NCBI GenBank assembly: GCA_003161615.1
Contig: PMOB01000030.1
Span: forward strand, 1 to 35,791
Length of the DNA: 35,791 bases
From: Actinomycetota bacterium
Lineage (GTDB): Bacteria > Actinomycetota > Thermoleophilia > Gaiellales > Gaiellaceae
Direction of reading: 5' to 3'
The notes under the pieces are model-generated. The model worked only from the letters and a program-made list of their open reading frames with translations. It ran no database searches and was not told where the DNA came from. Positions 8,148 through 14,605 of the stretch are shown one piece after another. Position 1 is the first letter of the stretch. Each line of letters starts with the position of its first letter. Both the position numbers and the translations under genes were made by a program.

Positions 8148-8300
8148 GTGTCCGAGGAACCGCGCTCTGAAGAGGTCGAGAGCGACGAGAAGCGCCCGCT
8201 TCCCGCCGTCACACAGCCCGACGAGGTGCGCTGGTGGGAGCTCCAGCTCGGGTTCGCTCTCCCGAAGGGTCTCTACACTGAGATACCTACGGGGCCATAG
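8148..8300 (+). CDS. Possible 50-residue acidic protein running into the tRNA gene
   Basis: A short open frame (VSEEPRSEEVESDEKRPLPA, later RWWELQLGFALPKG) preceded by a strong Shine-Dalgarno sequence GAGGAGGG, five bases from GTG at 8148. Its stop codon TAG at 8298-8300 lies in positions 8-10 of the tRNA-Ala gene. The product is unlike anything I recognise. The ribosome-binding site argues for a gene; the overlap with a tRNA, whose promoter must also lie inside this frame, argues against. Confidence 0.35.
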   Translation: MSEEPRSEEVESDEKRPLPAVTQPDEVRWWELQLGFALPKGLYTEIPTGP

Positions 8301-8363
8301 CTCAGTTGGGAGAGCGTCTGGTTTGCATCCAGAAGGTCGCCGGTTCGAGCCCGGCTGGCTCCA
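8291..8363 (+). tRNA. tRNA-Ala (anticodon TGC)
   Basis: A 73-base cloverleaf. The acceptor arm GGGGCCA pairs with TGGCTCC, the D arm is GCTCAGTTGGGAGAGC, the anticodon arm is TCTGG-TTTGCAT-CCAGA with anticodon TGC, and the T arm is CCGGTTCGAGCCCGG. The discriminator base is A and CCA is not encoded. TACACT at about 8273-8278, some 12 bases upstream, is a plausible -10 element. Its end is 6 bases from the convergent oxidoreductase stop. Confidence 0.97.
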
Positions 8364-8369
8364 CTCCCG

Positions 8370-9890
8370 CTAGACCCGCGTCGGGATGCTCTGCGCGAAG
8401 CGGAACGTGTCGTGCGGGTCGTACTTCCGCTTCACCGCGACGAGGCGCTTGAAGTTCGAGCCGTAGTACGCGTGCTTCCACGTGTGCAGGTCGGGGTCGA
8501 TGTAGTTCTGGTACGCGAAGCCCGAGACGTGCGGGCGCATCGCGGCGTAGAGGTTCTTCAGCCACTGCAGGTCGCCTGAGCCGCCGCCGTTCCAGGCCGA
8601 CACGTACTGGATGGAGAAGAGCGAATTGCGGTGGACGAAGGCCGTCTCGCTCGGATGGACGCGGTTGATCGCGCCGCCGTACGAGTCCGAGATCAGCTGG
8701 GCCCGGCCGAGGGAGGCGTTCGCCTGGTTCGCCTCGAGGGCCGACTGCAGTGTCGCGATCCCGGTATCGGAGAGCGGCTGGTTGACGTAGTCCGACTTGC
8801 CCTTGAACGTGAGTTGCCCACCTGCGTCGCACTCGGGGACGGAGTGGCAGCCGGCCCAGCGGAGCATCGCGTCCATGTACGAGAGCGTTCCGACCGTGAC
8901 GTGCGTCGGCCCCGCGGACGTGAGCGGCGCGATCAGGTTCGTCAGTTCGGCCTGGCTGCCGAAGAACTGACCGCCGGAGCCGACCGCCGGCTCCGTCCCC
9001 TGTCCCTTCGGTCCGGTCGTTCCCATGAAGAACGTCGAGAAGAGCTCGTCAGGCGCGTGCGGCGCGAAGCCCTGCCACGCCTTGAGGGCGGCGGTCGCGT
9101 TCGACCAGGGCCAGATGACCCGGTAGTAGGAGACGTTGCCGACCTGATGCGTGCGGAAGCGGAAGCTCGCCGCGATCCCGAAGTTGCCGCCACCGCCGCC
9201 GCGGCAGGCCCAGAAAAGGTCAGGGTGCTCGTGCGCGCTGCACTCGAGCAACTTTCCGTCCGCGGTCACGAGCGAGACGGCGACGAGGTTGTCGGAGGTG
9301 AGCCCGAGTTTGCGGCCGGCTAAGCCCACGCCACCGCCGAGCGCGAGCCCGGCGATGCCGACGGTCGGGCAGGAGCCGGCCGGGATCGTCACGCCGTGCG
9401 GATCGAGCCGCGCGTAGACGTCGATCAGATGCGCGCCTGCTCCGACGGTCGCCGTCCCGGCGCTCGCGTGGACCCCTTTCAGCCGCGAGACGTCGACCAC
9501 GACGCCGGAGCTCGTGCTCGAATAGCCCGCGTACGAGTGGCCGCCGCTGCGCGGGACGATACGGATCCCGTGCTTGTACGCCCACCGCACCGTCTTCTGG
9601 ACGTCCTCGGCCGACGCGCAGTAGGCGATCGCCCGCGGATGCGCGCCGTCGAAGCGCGTGTTGTAGGAGAGCTTGTCCTTCGCGTAGCCGGAGCTGGACG
9701 GGGTGACGACCGTCCCCTTGATCTCGCGGGCGAGCTCCCGGAACGGTCCGCTCGCCGTGTCCAACCGGAATCCCGACAGGGCTTCCACCGCGCCGGCACC
9801 GAGCGCCAGACCGCCGGCCAACTCGAGAAATTCGCGACGCTTGATCGCCCGACTGTACAACGCATCCCGAACAGTTGACTCATCCCGCAC
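8370..9890 (-). CDS. Tat-exported FAD-linked oxidoreductase of the berberine bridge enzyme (BBE-like) family
   Basis: About 506 residues. The N-terminus holds a twin-arginine export signal (KRREFLELAGGLALGAGAV). The FAD-binding domain (PF01565) carries RSGGHSYAGYS with H118 and GSCPTVGIAG with C174. These are the two positions that bind FAD covalently in bicovalent enzymes, so a 6-S-cysteinyl, 8-alpha-histidyl flavin is expected. The C-terminal YDPHDTFRFAQSIP is the BBE domain signature (PF08031). Such enzymes oxidise sugars, oligosaccharides or secondary metabolites outside the cytoplasm using O2 or another acceptor. The substrate is unknown. GTG at 9890 is one possible start; TTG at 9860, just before the Tat motif, is the other. 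It is divergent from a small secreted protein gene. Confidence 0.85.
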   Translation of the reverse strand: MRDESTVRDALYSRAIKRREFLELAGGLALGAGAVEALSGFRLDTASGPFRELAREIKGTVVTPSSSGYAKDKLSYNTRFDGAHPRAIAYCASAEDVQKTVRWAYKHGIRIVPRSGGHSYAGYSSTSSGVVVDVSRLKGVHASAGTATVGAGAHLIDVYARLDPHGVTIPAGSCPTVGIAGLALGGGVGLAGRKLGLTSDNLVAVSLVTADGKLLECSAHEHPDLFWACRGGGGGNFGIAASFRFRTHQVGNVSYYRVIWPWSNATAALKAWQGFAPHAPDELFSTFFMGTTGPKGQGTEPAVGSGGQFFGSQAELTNLIAPLTSAGPTHVTVGTLSYMDAMLRWAGCHSVPECDAGGQLTFKGKSDYVNQPLSDTGIATLQSALEANQANASLGRAQLISDSYGGAINRVHPSETAFVHRNSLFSIQYVSAWNGGGSGDLQWLKNLYAAMRPHVSGFAYQNYIDPDLHTWKHAYYGSNFKRLVAVKRKYDPHDTFRFAQSIPTRV

Positions 9891-9903
9891 AAAGGCGGAG
9901 AAT
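9875..9903 (+). promoter_or_regulatory. Probable sigma-70-type promoter of the small secreted protein gene
   Basis: TTGACT (9875-9880) and GAGAAT (9898-9903) are separated by exactly 17 bases. Transcription would start about 7 bases on, at or next to ATG 9912, giving a leaderless mRNA, which is common in actinobacteria. It overlaps the 5' end of the divergent oxidoreductase gene. Confidence 0.45.
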
Positions 9904-9911
9904 CGGCGCTC

Positions 9912-10451
9912 ATGCGGACTGCGGTCTACCTCGTGGCGGTCGTCCTTGGAGCTCTCGGCCTTGCGGCCGCGGCGTTCGCCGGTGGCGCGCACCACGCGGC
10001 AAAGTGGTCGTGCAACTACGGCACGCGCTCCGGCACCGACCGGAAGGTGCTATTCGACAACGGCAACGCCTATGCGGTCAAGAGTGGCGGTAGGCCGCCG
10101 AGCTTCAAGACGAAGAACAAGGTCTGGTGCCTCGGCTACGTCCAGACGTACCACTGGAACGGCGCCGCCGGCCAGGCGCCCGGCCCGCACGGGAAGATCA
10201 TCATCGAGCGGACGTTCGGGCCGAAGGTGCGGGGGATCAAGTTCAAGCAGAAAATCGTCCTCCCGGCGCTCGGCAGCCCGGGCCAGAACGGCGTCCAGAA
10301 CGCGAACTGGTACGCGTACACGTCCACCGACATCTTCATCGACGGCATCTACCGCTGCCGCGACAACAACCCCACGACGTGGTCGTACAACAAGCAGTCG
10401 CGCGGCGACGGCTTCTGCCGCGTCGAGGTCTATCCGGCCGTCAAGAGCTAG
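9912..10451 (+). CDS. Small secreted protein of unknown function with four cysteines
   Basis: A 179-residue protein with a clear signal peptide (MRTAVYLVAVVLGALGLAAA, cleavage probably near AFAGG). The mature part is basic and rich in aromatic residues and glycine. Its four cysteines (WSCNYG, VWCLGY, YRCRDN, GFCRVE) could form two disulfides. I recognise no family. It sits divergently from the Tat-exported oxidoreductase, so both products act outside the membrane and may be expressed together, but that link is inference. No good Shine-Dalgarno sequence precedes ATG, in line with a leaderless transcript. Confidence 0.6.
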   Translation: MRTAVYLVAVVLGALGLAAAAFAGGAHHAAKWSCNYGTRSGTDRKVLFDNGNAYAVKSGGRPPSFKTKNKVWCLGYVQTYHWNGAAGQAPGPHGKIIIERTFGPKVRGIKFKQKIVLPALGSPGQNGVQNANWYAYTSTDIFIDGIYRCRDNNPTTWSYNKQSRGDGFCRVEVYPAVKS

Positions 10452-10513
10452 CTAGCTAGGCCGAACGGCACGCGCCGGTTGCGACCAGCCGCCGCGGCAG
10501 CGAGACTTGCCGT

Positions 10514-10984
10514 GTGAACGACCTGCCGGACATGCGCGCCCGCTACGAGGAAGCTCTTGTAGAGGTCGAGGAGATGAAGCGGTCGCTCGCCGAGCGGGCG
10601 CGCCGCGTCGCGGACCTCGAGCAGCGTCTGATGCGCCAGGCGGAGCATGGCGGCGGGCGCCCGTCCATCGGCGGGCCGGCTGAGAGCGACCTCGCCCGGG
10701 CCGTCGCAGCGGCCGAGGCGGAGAAGGCGCTGGCGCAGGCCGAGCGGGAGAAGCTCGACGAGCGCGAGCGTTCCATCCGCAAGGTCGAGCGCGAGCTCGC
10801 GGGGCTGCGAGTCGAGCTCGAGGAGGAGCGTCAGCGACTTCGCGGGAGCGAGCCGGCGCAACCGCCGCCGGCAGAGCCCGAGCCCGACGGCGAGCCGCCG
10901 CCTCCGACGCCGCTGCCGCAGCCGCCGCCCGAGCCGGATCTCGAGCCGGCCGCGACCGCCCGGCGTCGCACGCGCCGGCGCTAG
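10514..10984 (+). CDS. Coiled-coil protein with a proline-rich tail, unknown function
   Basis: A 156-residue soluble protein. Residues 1-115 are almost pure charged heptad-like coiled coil (for example MRARYEEALVEVEEMKRSLA), broken by a Gly/Pro linker near residue 50. Residues 115-150 are Pro/Glu-rich (EPAQPPPAEPEPDG), and the end is basic (ARRRTRRR). Such tails are often flexible linkers or nucleic-acid-binding ends. I recognise no family. The start is GTG at 10514. The 106 bases after it, before the ABC transporter gene, hold no clear terminator. Confidence 0.5.
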   Translation: MNDLPDMRARYEEALVEVEEMKRSLAERARRVADLEQRLMRQAEHGGGRPSIGGPAESDLARAVAAAEAEKALAQAEREKLDERERSIRKVERELAGLRVELEEERQRLRGSEPAQPPPAEPEPDGEPPPPTPLPQPPPEPDLEPAATARRRTRRR

Positions 10985-11090
10985 TCCGCCTCAGGAAATC
11001 CGGCTAGATCAGGGGCCAGGACCGCTGGTATCGTCGGCGGAGGCCTGTGCGGCGGCGAGTTCGAGGCTCGCCGGCGCAGGCGCTTTCGCC

Positions 11091-12875
11091 ATGTCTACGT
11101 ATGTGAATCCCGTCGATCCGCCCGACCTCGGCCTGCTGCCAACCTTCCGCAGGCTGCTCCCGCTCTGGTGGGCTGAGCGCCGCCTGGGCTTCTTCGGCCT
11201 CGCGTGCTCGCTCGTCTACGTACTCATCTCAATTGCGATTCCGGTCCTGATCCAGCAGGCGATCGACCACTCGATCGATGCGACCCACCACCAGCACCTC
11301 AAGCCGCTTTGGCCGTATCTCGCGATCATCGTCGTGCTCGGGGCCGGCCGCTTCGTCATCAACTTCAACCGGCGCTTCGCGACCGCGCGGATCGGCGTCC
11401 GGATCGAGGCGCGGATGCGCGAGCTCCTCTACCAGGCGTACCTCCGCTACCCGCGCGCGTTCTACGACCGGCACGCGACCGGCCAGGTGCTATCGCGCGC
11501 CACGAACGACCTCTACCCGATCCGCTACTTCATCGGCTGGGGGCTCGTGCAGGGGATGCAGAGCATCATGATGATCATCGGGGTCGGGATTGTTCTCGTC
11601 CTCGTCAACCCGCTGCTCGCGCTGTACACGGCCGTCGCGCTGCCGCCGATCACGTGGCTCACGTTCCGCTTCGCGCGGCGCGTCTCGCCGATCTCGCGGG
11701 AGGTGCAGGAGCGGAAAGGCGACGTGACGGAAGCCGCGGACGAGGCTGTCGTCGGGATCGAGATGGTGCAGGCGTTCGGCCGCGAGAACGACATCCGCGA
11801 GCGCTTCGGCGACAAGGCGGAAGGAGTCCGCGCGACCGTCCTCCGCCAGGCGGGAATCGAGTCGCGCCACCTGCCGGGCCTCTACTACCTCCCCGGTCTC
11901 TCGATCGCCGCCGTCCTCTTCTTCGGCGGCCGGGCGCATATCCATCACCAGCTCACGATCGGCCAGTTCGTCCTGTTCGAGACGCTCCTCCTGCAGCTCG
12001 TCTGGCCGCTCGAGGCGCTCGGCTGGATCACGAACCTCGCGCAGCGCGCGCTCGCCTCCGCCGGCCGCAGCTTCGCGTGGCTCGAGGGGATTCACCCGCT
12101 ACCGGAACCGGCCGAGCCGCGCCATCTGCCCGAGAAGCCCCAGCCGCTCGAGGTCCGCTTCGAGAAGGTCGGCTTCGCCTACGGCGGCGAAGTGGACGTT
12201 CTCCACGACCTCGAGCTCGTCATCGAGCCCGGCGAGATCGTCGCCGTCTGCGGGCCGACCGGTGCCGGCAAGACGTCGCTCCTCAACCTCCTGCCGCGCT
12301 TCTACGACCCGACCGCGGGCCGCGTGCTCATCGGCGGCGTCGACACGCGCGACCTCCCGATCGCGGAGCTGCGCGCCGATGTCGCGCTCGTCACGCAGCG
12401 GCCGGTGCTCTTCTCCGTGCCGCTGAAGGAGAACATCCTTTCCGGCCGGGAGGATGAGGACTGGGAGAAGGCGCTCGCCGCGGCCGTCGCGTCCGGGGTC
12501 GACAGCTTCGGCCCCGGCCTGCCCGACGGCTACGACACGCTGATCGGGGAGCGCGGCGTCAATCTCTCCGGCGGCCAGCGGCAGCGCACCGCGCTCGCGC
12601 GCGCGCTCGCGACCGGGGCGCGCGTCGTCGTCCTCGACGATCCGCTCTCGGCGGTGGACACCTTCACGGAGCGCCGCCTTGTCGCGCGGCTCCGCCCGGC
12701 CCTCGCCGGACGCACCGTCCTCGTCGCGACCCAGCGGCTCTCGACGGTGGAGATCGCCGACCGCGCAGTCGTGCTCCTCGACGGCCGGATCGTCGAGTCA
12801 GGGAAACCGAAGGACCTGATCCAGGCGGGTGGGCCCTTCGCGAAGCTGTTCAGGGACGAGGTGGTGGCGGCATGA
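11091..12875 (+). CDS. ABC exporter half-transporter with a degenerate nucleotide site
   Basis: A 594-residue protein with an N-terminal six-helix transmembrane domain (about residues 20-330) fused to an ATPase domain (about 350-590). It has Walker A GPTGAGKT (388-395) and a canonical signature LSGGQ (492-496). The catalytic Glu after Walker B is Asp (VVVLDDPLSAVD, D516-D517), and the switch His is Gln (ATQRLS, Q548). These are the marks of the degenerate half in heterodimeric type IV exporters such as TM287/288 or BmrCD. The next gene overlaps by 4 bp (ATGA) and supplies the intact catalytic residues. The pair likely exports a drug, lipid or peptide; the substrate is not predictable. ATG at 11091 gives the usual N-terminus. 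Confidence 0.88.
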   Translation: MSTYVNPVDPPDLGLLPTFRRLLPLWWAERRLGFFGLACSLVYVLISIAIPVLIQQAIDHSIDATHHQHLKPLWPYLAIIVVLGAGRFVINFNRRFATARIGVRIEARMRELLYQAYLRYPRAFYDRHATGQVLSRATNDLYPIRYFIGWGLVQGMQSIMMIIGVGIVLVLVNPLLALYTAVALPPITWLTFRFARRVSPISREVQERKGDVTEAADEAVVGIEMVQAFGRENDIRERFGDKAEGVRATVLRQAGIESRHLPGLYYLPGLSIAAVLFFGGRAHIHHQLTIGQFVLFETLLLQLVWPLEALGWITNLAQRALASAGRSFAWLEGIHPLPEPAEPRHLPEKPQPLEVRFEKVGFAYGGEVDVLHDLELVIEPGEIVAVCGPTGAGKTSLLNLLPRFYDPTAGRVLIGGVDTRDLPIAELRADVALVTQRPVLFSVPLKENILSGREDEDWEKALAAAVASGVDSFGPGLPDGYDTLIGERGVNLSGGQRQRTALARALATGARVVVLDDPLSAVDTFTERRLVARLRPALAGRTVLVATQRLSTVEIADRAVVLLDGRIVESGKPKDLIQAGGPFAKLFRDEVVAA

Positions 12876-14605
12876 AGCGCCTCACCAAGTACCTCGAGGG
12901 ACGCAAGCTCGCAGTGGCGCTGATGATCCTCGTCGGCGCCGGGAACGCGGCCGCCCAGACCGGCGGCTGGCTCATCGTCCGGAGCGCGATCGACCACGGA
13001 ATCGTGGCGAAGAACTCGCACTACCTCGCGATCGCCGTCGCGATCTATCTCGTCGTCGCCGCGGTGGGCTGGATCCTCCAGGCGTTCCTCATTCGCGGTC
13101 TGGCGCGGATCGGCCAGGCCATCGTGATCGGCCTCCGCCGTGATCTCTTCGACCACCTGACCGGGCTCTCGCTCCGCTACTTCTCCCAGCAGAAGGCGGG
13201 TTGGATCATCGCGCGCCTCACGAGCGATGTCGACGCGGTCTCCGACACGCTCTCGCAGGGGATGCCGACCCTTGTCTCGAACGTCATCCTCCTCCCCACC
13301 GCGGTCGCAGCGCTGCTGATCGCCGACTGGCGGCTCGGGCTGATCGCGTTCGTCGTCCTGCCGCCGGCGCTGATCCTGTCGCGCTGGTTCCAGCGCGTCT
13401 CGCATATCGCGAACGTCGAGCAGCGGAACCGGATCGCCGCAGTCACCGCGCAGATCGCGGAGTCGGTCTCGGGGATGGCGGTCGTCCAGGCGTTCAACCG
13501 CGAGCGCCGCTTCCAGGCGGAGTTCGACGCGCTCAACGCAGCGAATCGAGAGCAGGCGACGTACGTCCAGAAGATCTTCTCGGTCTTCTTCCCCTCGATC
13601 GAGTTCCTCGGCGTGCTCGCGATGGCCTCGGTGGTCTATTTCGGCTCGCACCTCTACCAGCACCACACGCTGACGATCGGGACGCTGATCACGGCGATCT
13701 ACCTGTTGCAGCTCGTCTTCCAGCCGCTGCAGGAACTGTCGGACGTCTACGGCCAGCTGCAGTCCGCGGCCGCGGCGATGGTCAAGATCGCGAGCATTCT
13801 CGACGAGGAGTCGGAGATCCAGGATCGCCCCGACGCGCCGGTTCTCCCGCGCATCGAGGGGGATCTCGACGTCGACTCCGTCGTCTTCGCGTACGGGAAG
13901 GACCCGGTGCTCCACGGCGTGTCGTTCCACATGAAGCCCGGCAGCTGCTTCGCGCTTGTCGGGGAGTCCGGGCACGGCAAGTCGACGCTCGCGCGCCTGA
14001 TCGGCCGCCACTACGACCCGGATCAGGGAGCGGTGCACGTCGACGGCCACGACCTGCGTGACGTAGAGCTCCGCTCGTACCGCCGCCAGCTCGGCGTAGT
14101 GCTCCAGGATCCGTTCCTGTTCAGCGGCACGATCGCGTCCAACATCCGCTTCGCGAAGCCGGATGCGACCGATGCCGAGGTGGAGGGAGCGGCGGCAGCG
14201 GTCGGGGTCGACCGCGTGGCGGCCCGGCTCTCGGGCGGGCTCGACCACGAGGTGCGCGAGGGCGGCGCGGGGCTCTCGTCGGGCGAGCGGCAGCTGATCT
14301 CGATCGCGCGCGCCCTGCTCGCCGATCCGCGGATCCTCGTCCTCGACGAGGCGACCTCGAACATCGACCGGCCGACGGAGGTGCTGATCGAGCTCGCCCT
14401 CGACCGGCTGCTCAAGGGACGGACGTCGATCATCATCGCCCACCGCCTCTCGACCGTCCGCCGCGCGGACGAGATCCTTGTCGTCGAGAACGGGCAGATC
14501 ACGCAGCGCGGCTCCGAGCGCGAGCTCCTCGCGCAGGACGGACCGTTCCGCCGCCTAGCGCACGCGCTCGAGGGCGGCGAGCCGGAGCTCGCGGCCGCCG
14601 GCTAG
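12872..14605 (+). CDS. ABC exporter half-transporter, catalytically competent partner
   Basis: A 577-residue transmembrane-plus-ATPase protein. Its six-helix domain spans about residues 15-310. The ATPase domain has Walker A GESGHGKST (364-372), Q-loop VLQDPFLFS, Walker B with catalytic Glu (LVLDEATSNID, D492-E493) and switch His H524 (IIAHRLS). Its own signature is altered: LSSGE (468-472) instead of LSGGQ. That fits heterodimeric exporters, where the degenerate site combines the first subunit's defective Walker B with the second subunit's altered signature. Four-base overlap with the upstream gene implies equal production. The stop overlaps that of the convergent c-di-GMP gene by 4 bases. 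Confidence 0.9.
   Translation: MKRLTKYLEGRKLAVALMILVGAGNAAAQTGGWLIVRSAIDHGIVAKNSHYLAIAVAIYLVVAAVGWILQAFLIRGLARIGQAIVIGLRRDLFDHLTGLSLRYFSQQKAGWIIARLTSDVDAVSDTLSQGMPTLVSNVILLPTAVAALLIADWRLGLIAFVVLPPALILSRWFQRVSHIANVEQRNRIAAVTAQIAESVSGMAVVQAFNRERRFQAEFDALNAANREQATYVQKIFSVFFPSIEFLGVLAMASVVYFGSHLYQHHTLTIGTLITAIYLLQLVFQPLQELSDVYGQLQSAAAAMVKIASILDEESEIQDRPDAPVLPRIEGDLDVDSVVFAYGKDPVLHGVSFHMKPGSCFALVGESGHGKSTLARLIGRHYDPDQGAVHVDGHDLRDVELRSYRRQLGVVLQDPFLFSGTIASNIRFAKPDATDAEVEGAAAAVGVDRVAARLSGGLDHEVREGGAGLSSGERQLISIARALLADPRILVLDEATSNIDRPTEVLIELALDRLLKGRTSIIIAHRLSTVRRADEILVVENGQITQRGSERELLAQDGPFRRLAHALEGGEPELAAAG

Noticed and set aside
10441-10460. GCTA repeat after the small secreted protein gene as a functional repeat
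   Set aside because: Only three copies of a four-base unit around a stop codon; no sign of function.
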